A DNA stretch of 64,000 nt from positions 27,558 to 91,557 of the forward strand of contig NZ_LGCI01000006.1 of assembly GCF_001281525.1 (NCBI RefSeq), read 5' to 3'. Shown here piece after piece: positions 27,858-36,958 of this stretch. Positions within the stretch are counted from its first letter, which is position 1. Each line of letters begins with the position of its first letter. The translations under genes and the position numbers were made by a program. The DNA comes from Lysinibacillus macroides. Its GTDB lineage: Bacteria; Bacillota; Bacilli; Bacillales_A; Planococcaceae. Below the pieces are notes generated by a model, which was not told where the DNA came from, searched no databases, and saw nothing but the letters and a program-made list of their open reading frames with translations.

Positions 27858-27886
27858 TTGACTAATAGGAAATGTATGTTTAATGT
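27858..27886 (+). promoter_or_regulatory. sbp operon promoter
   Basis: TTGACT, exact 17-base spacer, TAATGT. A TATTACTAAG string just downstream also occurs between promoter and leader motif at the sumT locus. Confidence 0.55.
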
Positions 27887-27909
27887 ATTACTAAGCGATA
27901 ACGCAAACA

Positions 27910-27979
27910 AAATAATGCTGATCAGAGGATCTGAAGGCCATCTACCTATGTGATTAATCATTGTAGGAGATGGCTTTTT
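27910..27979 (+). ncRNA. sbp leader: attenuator / riboswitch candidate (copy C)
   Basis: AATAAT, GCTGA (27917-27921), hairpin TCAGA-GGA-TCTGA (27922-27934), AGGC (27935-27938), then a terminator with stem GCCATCTACCTA / TAGGAGATGGC and TTTTT at 27975-27979. The hairpin stem differs completely from copies A and B but still pairs, which argues for a conserved RNA fold. Confidence 0.65.
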
Positions 27980-28013
27980 GTATTCTTGAATTCAGAAAAG
28001 GGAGAGAAACGAT

Positions 28014-29063
28014 ATGAAAAAAAGAAACCATATTTTCCGCTCATTAGCACTGCTATCTGTATTAACGTTGGGTTTAACAGGCTGTGGCACTACTTCAGAA
28101 GAAAATGCAGATGGCCAAAAGACAGCAAAATCTGTGGAACTACTAAATGTGTCCTATGATCCTACACGTGAGCTTTATGATGAGTTCAACCAAGATTTTA
28201 TAAAGAAATGGAAGGATGAAACAGGTCAAGAGGTCTCGATTAAGCAATCCCATGGTGGCTCTGGCAAACAAGGTCGAGCCGTGATCGATGGTCTTGAAGC
28301 AGATGTTGTCACACTTGCACTAGCCTATGATATTGACGAAATTGCACAAGCTCGCGATCTATTAAACGAAGACTGGCAAACAGAATTTGATAATAATTCT
28401 ACTCCATACACATCAACTATAGTCTTTTTAGTGCGCAAGGGTAATCCAAAAGATATTCACGATTGGGATGATTTAACAAAGGATGATGTATCAGTAATTA
28501 CACCTAATCCCAAAACATCTGGTGGAGCTCGTTGGAATTACTTAGCCGCTTGGGCTTATGCTGGGAAACTATATAACAACGATGAAACGAAAATAAAGGA
28601 GTTTATGAATGCACTTTATAGCAATGTAGAGGTACTAGATTCTGGTGCTCGCGGCTCTACAACAACATTCGTGGAACGAAAAATCGGGGATGTGTTAATT
28701 GCTTGGGAAAATGAAGCCTATCTATCACTTCATGAGTTGGGCAAAGATGAATTTGAAATCATCACTCCTTCATTAAGTATTTTAGCAGAGCCACCTGTAG
28801 CTGTTGTTGACAAAATTGTTGATAAAAAAGGTACGCGTGAAGTCGCTGAGGCTTATTTACAGCATTTATATAGTGATACTGGTCAAGAAATTGCTGCTAA
28901 AAACTACTATCGACCACGCAACGAAGATATTTTAGCCAAGTATAAAGATCAATTCCCGCAGCTTGAGCTTGTTTCCATTGACGATTTTGGTGGCTGGTCA
29001 GAGGCACAGGCCACTCACTTTAAAGATGGCGGTACTTTTGATGAAATCTATGTACCACAATAA
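28014..29063 (+). CDS. sbp: sulfate ABC transporter substrate-binding lipoprotein
   Basis: Extracellular sulfate receptor feeding the CysTWA importer. 349 residues with a lipoprotein signal (lipobox LTGC, Cys24). The mature part has family motifs [41 protein letters not shown] and [19 protein letters not shown], matching the Sbp/CysP sulfate/thiosulfate-binding family. First gene of the sbp-cysT-cysW-cysA operon, preceded by the attenuator-like leader. Specificity for sulfate versus thiosulfate cannot be decided. Confidence 0.95.
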   Translation: MKKRNHIFRSLALLSVLTLGLTGCGTTSEENADGQKTAKSVELLNVSYDPTRELYDEFNQDFIKKWKDETGQEVSIKQSHGGSGKQGRAVIDGLEADVVTLALAYDIDEIAQARDLLNEDWQTEFDNNSTPYTSTIVFLVRKGNPKDIHDWDDLTKDDVSVITPNPKTSGGARWNYLAAWAYAGKLYNNDETKIKEFMNALYSNVEVLDSGARGSTTTFVERKIGDVLIAWENEAYLSLHELGKDEFEIITPSLSILAEPPVAVVDKIVDKKGTREVAEAYLQHLYSDTGQEIAAKNYYRPRNEDILAKYKDQFPQLELVSIDDFGGWSEAQATHFKDGGTFDEIYVPQ

Positions 29064-29074
29064 GGGGTGTTTTG

Positions 29075-29908
29075 ATGAGTAATGTAAGCCTTCCTAAAAA
29101 AGCACGTAGAATTATTCCAGGTTTTCATTTGTCACTTGGCTATACAATGCTCTATGTTAGTTTGCTAGTGTTGTTGCCACTATCAATGATTTTTATTCAT
29201 ACCATGTCCTTAAGTTGGACTGAATTTATTGCAATCATTACAGATCCTCGTGCTGTTGCTTCTTATAAAGTAAGCTTCGGCACAGCGCTGGTCGCTGGTA
29301 TTATCAATGCTATTTTCGGCACAATTATTGCTTGGGTACTTGTACGCTATCAATTTCCCTTTAAAAGAATTATTGATGGACTAGTAGATTTGCCCTTTGC
29401 CTTACCTACTGCTGTAGCTGGTATTGCTTTGACTTCACTCTACGCGCCAAATGGCTGGATTGGTCAATTTTTTGAGTTTAAAATTGCCTTTTCGCCTCTT
29501 GGCATTATTATCGCCCTTACTTTTATTGGGCTACCATTTGTTGTTCGAACAGTACAGCCAGTTTTACAAAATATTAGCGCTGAGGTCGAGGAAGCCTCTG
29601 CTAGCCTTGGCGCAAATCGTTTACAAACCTTTCGTAAAATCCTCTTGCCTGAGCTAGCACCTGCTATTTTAACAGGCTTTTCTTTAGCCTTTGCTCGTGC
29701 ATTAGGTGAATATGGCTCCGTTGTTTTTATTGCTGGAAATATGCCGATGAAAACGGAAATTACACCTTTAATTATTATGACAAAGCTGGAACAATATGAT
29801 TATACTGGTGCTACTGCAATAGCAGTCGTTATGCTTGTGACATCCTTTGTGTTATTATTCATTATTAATTTCATACAATGGCTAACCAATCGCCGTTTTG
29901 TCCATTAG
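29075..29908 (+). CDS. cysT: sulfate ABC transporter permease CysT
   Basis: Inner-membrane permease, about 277 residues and six helices. The EAA loop that docks the ATPase is present (EEASASLGANRLQTFRKILLPEL). ATG 29075 follows AAGGGGTG; TTG 29072 is next to it. Pairs with CysW to form the channel. Confidence 0.94.
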   Translation: MSNVSLPKKARRIIPGFHLSLGYTMLYVSLLVLLPLSMIFIHTMSLSWTEFIAIITDPRAVASYKVSFGTALVAGIINAIFGTIIAWVLVRYQFPFKRIIDGLVDLPFALPTAVAGIALTSLYAPNGWIGQFFEFKIAFSPLGIIIALTFIGLPFVVRTVQPVLQNISAEVEEASASLGANRLQTFRKILLPELAPAILTGFSLAFARALGEYGSVVFIAGNMPMKTEITPLIIMTKLEQYDYTGATAIAVVMLVTSFVLLFIINFIQWLTNRRFVH

Positions 29909-29918
29909 GAGGTATTAT

Positions 29919-30761
29919 ATGGAACAATCAATAGCTCTATCAAAGTCTGCTGCTTTACAAGAGCCTCGTATTATTCGATATCTATTAACGTTTATTGCTT
30001 TAGCGTTTTTAGCCTTTTTTATCGTATTGCCTTTAGTATCTATTTTTGTCACGGCTTTTCAAAAGGGCGTAGAGGTGTACTTTGCAGCAATTACCCATCC
30101 AGATGCTTTAGCAGCTATTAAACTAACATTAATAGTGGTCGCTATTGCTGTACCGCTGAATGCTATTTTCGGTGTAATGGCTGCTTGGGCACTCACTAAA
30201 TTTAATTTTAAAGGAAAAAATCTCTTACTTACTATTGTTGATCTACCCTTTGCGGTCTCCCCTGTTATTGCAGGTCTAATATTTATTTTATTGTTCGGCT
30301 CTCAGGGGCTATTTGGTGATTGGCTATTCGCTCACGATATTAAAATTGTTTTTGCACTACCTGGTATTGTACTTGCCACTATTTTTGTAACATTGCCTTT
30401 TGTTGCACGTGAATTGATACCTTTAATGCAGACACAGGGAACATCTGAGGAGGAAGCCTCTATTTCTCTTGGTGCTAGTGGCTTTAAGACATTTTGGTAT
30501 GTCACATTACCAAATATTAAATGGGGCTTATTCTATGGCTTGATATTATGTAATGCACGGGCTATTGGGGAATTTGGGGCTGTCTCTGTTGTATCAGGCC
30601 ATATACGAGGCATGACCAATACGATGCCGCTGCATATTGAAATTTTATATAATGAATATCAATTTTCAGCCGCCTTTGCTGTCGCATCCTTAATGAGTGT
30701 GATGGCGATCTTAACATTAATTATAAAAGACATTATTGCATGGAAATCAAAATCCGTTTAA
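29919..30761 (+). CDS. cysW: sulfate ABC transporter permease CysW
   Basis: Second permease, about 280 residues with six helices and the EAA loop (EEEASISLGASGFKTFWYVTLP). Start ATG 29919 has a perfect TTAGGAGG site; the longer TTG 29898 overlaps cysT and lacks one. Heterodimer partner of CysT. Confidence 0.94.
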   Translation: MEQSIALSKSAALQEPRIIRYLLTFIALAFLAFFIVLPLVSIFVTAFQKGVEVYFAAITHPDALAAIKLTLIVVAIAVPLNAIFGVMAAWALTKFNFKGKNLLLTIVDLPFAVSPVIAGLIFILLFGSQGLFGDWLFAHDIKIVFALPGIVLATIFVTLPFVARELIPLMQTQGTSEEEASISLGASGFKTFWYVTLPNIKWGLFYGLILCNARAIGEFGAVSVVSGHIRGMTNTMPLHIEILYNEYQFSAAFAVASLMSVMAILTLIIKDIIAWKSKSV

Positions 30762-30776
30762 AGGGGATTGTTTAGT

Positions 30777-31847
30777 ATGAGTATTCACATTCACAACGTA
30801 TCGAAAAAATATGGCTCTTTTCAAGCATTGGAGGATATTTCAGTCGATATTCAGTCTGGGGAGCTAGTAGCGTTACTTGGTCCCTCTGGCTCAGGAAAAA
30901 CCTCATTATTACGTGTTATTGCAGGTCTTGAATCCTCTGATGTGGGCGAAATCTTATTTGATGGGCAGTCTATGACGGAGCGACATCCAAAGGAACGCAA
31001 TGTGGGCTTTGTTTTTCAACATTATGCCCTTTTTCGCCATATGACCGTCTTTGATAATGTTGCTTACGGGCTAAAGGTTCGTCCTCGAAAAACCAGACCC
31101 TCTAAGCAAGATATCAAAACGAAAGTAATGGAATTGCTACAACTTGTTAAACTTGAAAACTTTGCGAATCGTTATCCTACACAGCTATCAGGTGGACAAA
31201 GGCAACGGGTAGCACTTGCCCGAGCGCTTGCTGTAGAGCCTAAGGTGCTTTTACTCGATGAGCCTTTTGGAGCGCTTGATGCCAAAGTGCGCAAGGAATT
31301 GCGTCGTTGGCTACGCAAGCTGCATGATGAGTTTCATATTACAAGTATTTTTGTCACACATGATCAGGAGGAAGCCCTAGATGTAGCAGATCGCATTGTG
31401 GTGATGAACAACGGCAAAATCGAGCAAATTGGGAGCCCTGATGAGGTCTATACAAATCCAAAGAGTCCATTTGTCTATGATTTTTTAGGTAATGTCAATC
31501 TCTTTAAGGGACGTTTAGCGAATGGCAAGCTAATGCATGGCGAATTTGCACTTGATGTACCTGATAGCCACACACATACAGACGATAACGCCATAGGCTA
31601 TGTCCGCCCACATGATATCCATATTGAGAAAACCAATATGCCAGGTACAGTCCCTGCAAAAATCAGTCATATTCATTTACTAGGGCCGATTGTACAAATT
31701 GAGCTACGGCGTGAAGACCTTGATGAATTTTTAGAGGCTGAATTAACAAAAGAACAATTCTTTCAGCTCCAGCTTACAATTGGCGATCAAGTCTATATCA
31801 AGCCAAAGCAATTAAAGGTGTTTATTCCTGAGGATTATTCTATTTAA
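30777..31847 (+). CDS. cysA: sulfate ABC transporter ATP-binding protein
   Basis: Cytoplasmic ATPase of the importer, 356 residues. Walker [10 protein letters not shown] near 36-44, Q-loop VFQHYALF, signature [15 protein letters not shown], Walker B VLLLDEP, H-loop FVTHD, then a C-terminal regulatory TOBE-like domain (IGYVRPHDI onward). ATG 30777 follows AAAGGGGA. Last gene of the operon, closed by the hairpin at 31852-31895. Confidence 0.95.
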   Translation: MSIHIHNVSKKYGSFQALEDISVDIQSGELVALLGPSGSGKTSLLRVIAGLESSDVGEILFDGQSMTERHPKERNVGFVFQHYALFRHMTVFDNVAYGLKVRPRKTRPSKQDIKTKVMELLQLVKLENFANRYPTQLSGGQRQRVALARALAVEPKVLLLDEPFGALDAKVRKELRRWLRKLHDEFHITSIFVTHDQEEALDVADRIVVMNNGKIEQIGSPDEVYTNPKSPFVYDFLGNVNLFKGRLANGKLMHGEFALDVPDSHTHTDDNAIGYVRPHDIHIEKTNMPGTVPAKISHIHLLGPIVQIELRREDLDEFLEAELTKEQFFQLQLTIGDQVYIKPKQLKVFIPEDYSI

Positions 31848-31851
31848 TAAA

Positions 31852-31895
31852 GCTGCATGAAATCCAAGCTCTAAAATTCTTGGGGTTCATGCAGC
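31852..31895. terminator. terminator after cysA
   Basis: GCTGCATGAA plus CCAAG pair with CTTGG plus TTCATGCAGC. It separates the rightward cysA from the leftward exporter operon and may serve both. Confidence 0.75.
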
Positions 31896-31905
31896 CTATT
31901 TTCTA

Positions 31906-32571
31906 TTAAAATAGTCGTATTTTCTTTGCTACATACAACGCCATACTGACTGTTGTTAACAATAAGAATGTAAATTTCTTCGTCATTTCTGGATCTTCTG
32001 GTAGAGGTGGCAAAAAGATAAAAATATGTGGCCATGGCAGACCTGATGTTCCCAATGTCACCACCTCAATCACCGTATAAATAAAGATAATCGCTAAGGT
32101 TAGCTCAACACTCCTCATCATAAAAAGCAAGGCAAGTCCGCCAAACAAATAAAACAACAGTAGTACAGGTAAATGGGCTAATGTAATGTTATCAAAAACA
32201 GCAGCCCCTCCACCTCCCTTTATTCCGATAATTAGCAAGAGCACAATTAGCAAGAAACTATAGAGAATACCATAACGAGCAATATCATAAAAAAACCATT
32301 TGCGATAATAGGGAAACAATGTATCCTCCGCTCCATGCACTAATAGCTCGCTATAACGATACACTAGATGCCAACAGCAAAATGGCAAAAAAATACCTTG
32401 CACAATAATAAAATGATTATAATAATCTTTCTCCATTGAGGCATAAAATAAAATCCCTAGCAAAGCTACTCCCCACATGAAAAACGGCACATAAAATGCC
32501 CCTTTCATGCTTTTTTTATCAAATGCAAACAATAGCCTACTATTTTCCATTATTATCAACACCTCGTACAA
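31906..32571 (-). CDS. membrane protein of an ABC exporter operon
   Basis: 221 residues with about six hydrophobic segments and no recognised family. It overlaps the ATPase gene by 32 bases on the same strand and is last in the operon that starts at 36562. By position it is probably one membrane subunit of the exporter. Seen: hydrophobicity and operon context. Inferred: permease role. Confidence 0.7.
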   Translation of the reverse strand: MYEVLIIMENSRLLFAFDKKSMKGAFYVPFFMWGVALLGILFYASMEKDYYNHFIIVQGIFLPFCCWHLVYRYSELLVHGAEDTLFPYYRKWFFYDIARYGILYSFLLIVLLLIIGIKGGGGAAVFDNITLAHLPVLLLFYLFGGLALLFMMRSVELTLAIIFIYTVIEVVTLGTSGLPWPHIFIFLPPLPEDPEMTKKFTFLLLTTVSMALYVAKKIRLF

Positions 32572-33421
32572 TCGCTAAATAGCCTTCCATTAAACGAGGA
32601 ATCACCCTTGGCTGATCTAAAGCTTCCGTTGAAAAGATACGCACCTTTAAATGTTGTTCCTCTTCATTAATTTGTGTAACATCCTGTGTCATTAAGAGCT
32701 CACTTAATGCCTCTGCCTGCACATCCATATGATAGACATAACCGTCCGCTCGCTGCTTTAGCTCCTCAGGTGTACCTTCAAAACGTAGCTGTCCTTGTGT
32801 GAGGATGCCAATTTTAGTACAAAGAAATTCAATATCCTCAACAATATGAGAGGAGATAACAATCGTATGCTGTTTTCCTAGCTCTAATAATAAGTTACGA
32901 AAGCGAATTCGCTCCTCTATATCAAGCCCTGCAGTCGGCTCATCAAACAATAAAATAGATGGCTTTCTCATTAATAATTGGGCAATACCGACTCTTCTTC
33001 GCATCCCTCCTGATAGCTCATTCATTTTTTTATGTTGCTGTCCACTTAAATTTACAATCGCTAATGCCTCTTCTATTTGCTGCTGTCGCTCGCTTTTTTT
33101 CACAATCCCCTGCAAAACAGCAATATGATCAAGCACCTCATAGACTGAAATTTCAGGATAAATCATAAAATCCTGTGGTAAATAACCGATCAAGGTATTA
33201 GCAGTAATATAGCTAGCATGGCGATGGACATAGTGTTGATCATCAATTTTAATTGAACCAGCCGTCAACGTCTGCAATCCTGCTAATATTTTCATTAATG
33301 TTGTCTTACCTGCCCCATTTGGACCAATTAAACCATAAATCCCTTCAACCGTTAATGAAACATCATCTAATATATTGCGCTTTTTAATCGTTTTTGCTAA
33401 ATTCTCAATTTCCATTCTCAT
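32540..33421 (-). CDS. ABC transporter ATP-binding protein (exporter type)
   Basis: About 293 residues. Walker A GPNGAGKTT, signature LSGGMRRRVGIAQLL, Walker B ILLFDEPTAGLD, and an H-loop ISSHIVED, as in the BcrA/CcmA-like ATPases that power ABC-2 exporters. Start ATG 33421 has a GGAGGTG site eight bases upstream; the longer frame to 33499 overlaps the upstream gene. Overlaps both neighbours, so it is translated with the membrane genes. Substrate unknown. Confidence 0.9.
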   Translation of the reverse strand: MRMEIENLAKTIKKRNILDDVSLTVEGIYGLIGPNGAGKTTLMKILAGLQTLTAGSIKIDDQHYVHRHASYITANTLIGYLPQDFMIYPEISVYEVLDHIAVLQGIVKKSERQQQIEEALAIVNLSGQQHKKMNELSGGMRRRVGIAQLLMRKPSILLFDEPTAGLDIEERIRFRNLLLELGKQHTIVISSHIVEDIEFLCTKIGILTQGQLRFEGTPEELKQRADGYVYHMDVQAEALSELLMTQDVTQINEEEQHLKVRIFSTEALDQPRVIPRLMEGYLAIVRGVDNNGK

Positions 33422-35432
33422 GCTGAAGCACCTCCCGTACAAGTTGTTCAATTTGCTGCCAGTCATTTTGCACCTGCTCAATATTACTAAACCATGCACT
33501 TAATAACCGATTTTGTAATGCTTCGTCTGCTTGCAATACCTGACTATAAACAAAATCAGCCGATTGTTGATCTGTAGCTGAGAACTCATGATAATAAAAT
33601 GGGCTTGGGCGGAACAATTCAGATCCTGGTTGGTTAATTTTATGACGTGTTGCTAAAATTTGGCCTGTTAAATCCAGCCATTCCTCAGCAACCGCTGGAT
33701 TGCTCAATTGCTGATTAATATGTGCAAATGCCAGCTTACTTGGCATTAAATAAGCTGTCCCATCAATGGAGTCAATAGCATAGAGAGAATCCGTTGGGTA
33801 TAACAGGAAATTATCGTGCCATTGTACTGCTCCCCCTCCTGATTGAAAAACCAGCAAATCTGGCAAAGCTCGACTAGCAGGCATTAGCTTTTGAAGGTCT
33901 TGATTAACCTGCTCCATACGTGTAATCATCACCTCAAATTGCTCCTTTGTATCCACTCCATCTAATGGATAGACTACTTGATAGTGCCCAATTGTTTGCT
34001 GTTGGAACGGTGCTTTGATTACTGCTAGGCCATCTACAACGCCCTCATAAATGGTTGGCTGTATTTTAGGAATATTTAACAGTAATTTTTGCTTGCTATG
34101 CACCTGAAATTTCACTGCTGGCTCCTGAATTGGCTTAAGAATAGCTCGACTATAGCCTATAAAATCAACATACTGTACAAGCGGTTCCGCACTTCTTTTT
34201 GGATACCAGTCCACTGTAGCAGGTAATAGCCAACGATCTCGATGCACCTTAACAAAAAATTGACTCGTTAATGTATAGTCAAAAGTTAAAGCAGTTGTTG
34301 TTGGTTGAATCGTAACACTCACTGTATCTCCTTGACGTTGAAAAAATTGCTCCTTCCCATGCTCATCTACAATGCGCTGAATTGGAAAGGCATGATGAAG
34401 CTGAAAGGTCGGTGTCGTTGTTTGTACTTGCTTTAATGCAACTGTTGTCGATAATTGATTGCCTGTATCACCAATGTTAATTGTATAATTAGCAATATGA
34501 TAACGTAAATCGGCTGGCGGTATAGTATAATTTTTATAATAAAGACTTTCAGCTTCTTCATCTGCATAGTTAAAGACTCTTGATTCATTACGTGTCATCT
34601 GCTCAATACTTCCTATTGTTAGCCCACCTACTAGCAATATAGCAATTACAGTAGCTATCCGCTGTTGACGGAACATGCTATAACGCAATAAGCTAATCAA
34701 AAGTAATAAGACCGACACCAATATCCAGCCAATTCCTTTCCACGCTGTCCCACTTGAATAACTATAGCCCATATATGATTGATAGACTTGGTAGAGACTC
34801 ATTGTAGATAAATATGAAAAGCTACGCCAATCATCCGCCTGAATTTGTCGAAAATAGTCGATAAAAATTTCTGTATTTATCGGTCCTAGTAAAAACCAAA
34901 TTATCAGTAAAATCACAAAGCTTATCTTATGTTTGCCCACTACACTAGCAATCAGCACACCAATCGCTAAACCAATCAAGGTTGGTAGCCAACAATAGAG
35001 CACAATAAATAGAGCTACTTCTAGATAAAAGTTTGACCACGGAACCGAAACAGCCCTATAAAAGCCCCATACAAGCAGTGTTTGGACAATAAAAAATATA
35101 CCTTGAATACTCATATGTACAAATGCCATTGCTACTATTTTCTGCCATAATATACGGTAGGCATCTGAGAAATAACGTTCCATCCCAAAAGCACGCTCTT
35201 CGGCAAATAAGCGGTAAAAATAGACCATATAGATCATAAAAAGCATTTGCCCAGGCACAAAAAGCTCACCTAATACATTGCCATAGTCTTTTGAAGTTCC
35301 ATTATATAGGACAATATACCGGACAGATAGCATCACCGTATAGACAAGTAGAGACCCCATATAAAATTTACTTGTTATTAGACGTCTGCTATAAAAAGCG
35401 ACTAAATTTATCCATCGACTCATCCGCTCCAT
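33405..35432 (-). CDS. ABC-2 type permease fused to a large C-terminal extracytoplasmic domain
   Basis: 675 residues. The first 265 hold about six or seven membrane helices like an ABC-2 permease (RRLITSKFYMGSLLVYTVML at the start). The next 400 are hydrophilic, beta-rich in the first part (repeated TPTFQLHHAF / VSVTIQPTTTALTF-like strands) and Gln/helix-rich at the end, and would lie outside the cell. Similar permeases with M1-peptidase-like domains exist, but I see no HExxH zinc site. A second start (ATG at 35423) is possible. Central gene of the exporter operon. Confidence 0.75.
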   Translation of the reverse strand: MERMSRWINLVAFYSRRLITSKFYMGSLLVYTVMLSVRYIVLYNGTSKDYGNVLGELFVPGQMLFMIYMVYFYRLFAEERAFGMERYFSDAYRILWQKIVAMAFVHMSIQGIFFIVQTLLVWGFYRAVSVPWSNFYLEVALFIVLYCWLPTLIGLAIGVLIASVVGKHKISFVILLIIWFLLGPINTEIFIDYFRQIQADDWRSFSYLSTMSLYQVYQSYMGYSYSSGTAWKGIGWILVSVLLLLISLLRYSMFRQQRIATVIAILLVGGLTIGSIEQMTRNESRVFNYADEEAESLYYKNYTIPPADLRYHIANYTINIGDTGNQLSTTVALKQVQTTTPTFQLHHAFPIQRIVDEHGKEQFFQRQGDTVSVTIQPTTTALTFDYTLTSQFFVKVHRDRWLLPATVDWYPKRSAEPLVQYVDFIGYSRAILKPIQEPAVKFQVHSKQKLLLNIPKIQPTIYEGVVDGLAVIKAPFQQQTIGHYQVVYPLDGVDTKEQFEVMITRMEQVNQDLQKLMPASRALPDLLVFQSGGGAVQWHDNFLLYPTDSLYAIDSIDGTAYLMPSKLAFAHINQQLSNPAVAEEWLDLTGQILATRHKINQPGSELFRPSPFYYHEFSATDQQSADFVYSQVLQADEALQNRLLSAWFSNIEQVQNDWQQIEQLVREVLQHENGN

Positions 35433-35451
35433 CCTTTCATCCTATACTAGT

Positions 35452-35485
35452 AAAGATGCATCGCAATAAACTGCGATGCATCTTT
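35452..35485 (-). terminator. hairpin between the 73-residue frame and the fused permease
   Basis: 14-bp stem AAAGATGCATCGCA / TGCGATGCATCTTT. Leftward it is followed by only a short T run, so it may attenuate rather than end transcription into the downstream permease and ATPase genes. Confidence 0.6.
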
Positions 35486-35489
35486 TAGC

Positions 35490-35711
35490 TTAATTCACCG
35501 TGACTTTAGCACTACCCGAAATTTGTGTTGTATTCGCCTGTGTATTTGCTTGTGCATAATACTGATCTCCACTTGTTGCTGTAAAAGGTGTGGATGTGGA
35601 TGTTCCTGGGTTTGCAATTAAGTTTGCCTTAATCGTATCTGGCCACCAATTTTTATACACTTTAGCATAGCCCTGTACGTAAAACGCCGGACCTGATGAT
35701 GTCACTGTCAA
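35490..35711 (-). CDS. 73-residue Thr/Asn/Ala-rich protein, possibly an N-terminally truncated remnant
   Basis: TTG start overlaps the stop of the upstream membrane gene (TTGA), with no ribosome site. The sequence is Tyr/Trp-containing at first (VQGYAKVYKNWWPDTI) and then Thr/Ser/Ala/Asn-rich, ending SGSAKVTVN; it looks like the beta-rich C-terminal half of a secreted protein. There is no signal peptide, and a TAA lies in frame three codons upstream of the TTG, so any original N terminus is gone. Alternatively it is a small coupled product. Function unknown. Confidence 0.4.
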   Translation of the reverse strand: MTVTSSGPAFYVQGYAKVYKNWWPDTIKANLIANPGTSTSTPFTATSGDQYYAQANTQANTTQISGSAKVTVN

Positions 35712-36562
35712 AATAAATTATTTTTTTGCTCTAACAACTCCGTATTTAGATGAATATACTGCTCGAAATAGAATGCATGCTTTGCAGTTTGAAAGACATC
35801 TGCATATAAACGTTCCACCCCTACACTCATTACAAGTAATCCCAAAAACATCGCTACTACCAATACTTTTGTCTGTTTTATTCTCAAATACACTAGCCAT
35901 AAAATAATAATCCACATAAGACATAGTGCTTTAAACAACAATGATTCATCTGCCTGAAGCGATCCAGAAAGTACGGGATAATAAGGTAGACTATTCATAA
36001 TAAATAAATCATAGTAGGGCTTCTTCCATTCGATTAGTAAACTGATAAACAAAGGAATACAGAACATTAATCCATAGATTGCTCCAAGCATTTTGAGCTT
36101 TCGATAGGAAATATCAGCACTAAACATACCAATTAGTAATCCTATTAAAAATGGCATATAGTAATAATTACCATAATCACTACCTATACTAACAACTAAT
36201 TCATAAGAAAAATGGAATAAATAACTATAATAGCAAATGAAAAGAACTAGGAATATACTATGTAAAATTGTAAAACCTGTTATTACTTTCAAATACCATA
36301 GCATTAAATTTTGGCGAAAATAATTAACAGAACTTGCATAATAGAACATACTAGACGGATCGACCTTTACATAAATGACTGATACCATAAAGTATCCCCA
36401 TAAAATAGAAGCCACAATGCCAGACCCTATTAAATATTTAGTGTAAAGTAAAAATTCACCTACATGTGGTACATCAGGATTTGTAAATAGATAAATCATA
36501 GGGATATACAATAAGGCGATTCCTATCAATGATGTTTTGCTGCGTAAACTATTTCTAAACAT
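35708..36562 (-). CDS. membrane protein, first gene of the ABC exporter operon
   Basis: 284 residues with about seven or eight hydrophobic segments; the start RNSLRSKTSLIGIALLYIPMIYLFT resembles ABC-2-type permeases that begin with a basic amphipathic segment. No family recognised with confidence. It is divergent from comX across 231 bases that contain a strong inverted repeat. Probably forms the exporter with the fused permease and the ATPase further down. Confidence 0.65.
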   Translation of the reverse strand: MFRNSLRSKTSLIGIALLYIPMIYLFTNPDVPHVGEFLLYTKYLIGSGIVASILWGYFMVSVIYVKVDPSSMFYYASSVNYFRQNLMLWYLKVITGFTILHSIFLVLFICYYSYLFHFSYELVVSIGSDYGNYYYMPFLIGLLIGMFSADISYRKLKMLGAIYGLMFCIPLFISLLIEWKKPYYDLFIMNSLPYYPVLSGSLQADESLLFKALCLMWIIILWLVYLRIKQTKVLVVAMFLGLLVMSVGVERLYADVFQTAKHAFYFEQYIHLNTELLEQKNNLF

Positions 36563-36660
36563 GAAAAACCCCTCTATTCTATTCTCATCAATTTACAAAA
36601 GTCTACAATTATTTCGCTAATTTCCTAAAGCATAACAAAATAAAACATAAAAAAATATCC

Positions 36661-36691
36661 GTATATTCCGTAATTTTCTTGCGGAATATAC
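36661..36691. promoter_or_regulatory. strong inverted repeat in the comX/exporter gap
   Basis: Perfect 10-bp arms GTATATTCCG and CGGAATATAC around 11 bases. One arm contains TTGCGGAA, similar to a half site (TTGCGG) of the B. subtilis ComA box. It is a good candidate operator for one or both divergent units. Confidence 0.55.
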
Positions 36692-36723
36692 CTATTTAAT
36701 AATATTGTCTATAAAGATAATAT

Positions 36724-36752
36724 TTTACTATTATTTGTTTTTATAGTATGAT
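36724..36752 (+). promoter_or_regulatory. comX promoter
   Basis: TTTACT, exact 17-base spacer, TATGAT. The inverted repeat ends 32 bases upstream of the -35, a position suited to activation. Confidence 0.5.
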
Positions 36753-36793
36753 ATAAATTGGAAAATTATTATTATTAAGGAGTGTTTTTGAAA

Positions 36794-36958
36794 ATGAATC
36801 AAAAATTATGGGAAATTGTTCAGTTATTTAAAGAGAAAAAGGAGCTTTCTACAGAGGATTGGGTATATGCAGAATCAGTACTAGAGCCAGAGGTATTTCA
36901 ATTATTAGCACTACAATTTGATGGAAAGATGAATATAGTCTCACCAGGTTGGAAATAG
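36794..36958 (+). CDS. comX: ComX-like pheromone precursor
   Basis: 54-residue frame with an AAGGAGTG ribosome site nine bases before the ATG. It is directly followed by comQ, comP and comA. Size and layout match ComX precursors (52-75 residues, charged helical leader, a Trp close to the C terminus that ComQ prenylates): here Trp53 in the end sequence SPGWK. No other small frame exists in the locus (comQ and comP are 16 bases apart), so this is the only pheromone candidate. Unlike B. subtilis it lies before comQ. ComX is poorly conserved, so the call rests mostly on context. Confidence 0.72.
   Translation: MNQKLWEIVQLFKEKKELSTEDWVYAESVLEPEVFQLLALQFDGKMNIVSPGWK

Noticed and set aside
35490-35711. 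Lactococcin 972-type bacteriocin beside its ABC immunity genes
   Set aside because: Operon shape is suggestive, but the peptide lacks a signal peptide and the family's WxHG pattern.
36563-36793. Second pheromone gene in the com/exporter gap
   Set aside because: No frame over 25 codons with a ribosome site apart from comX at 36794.
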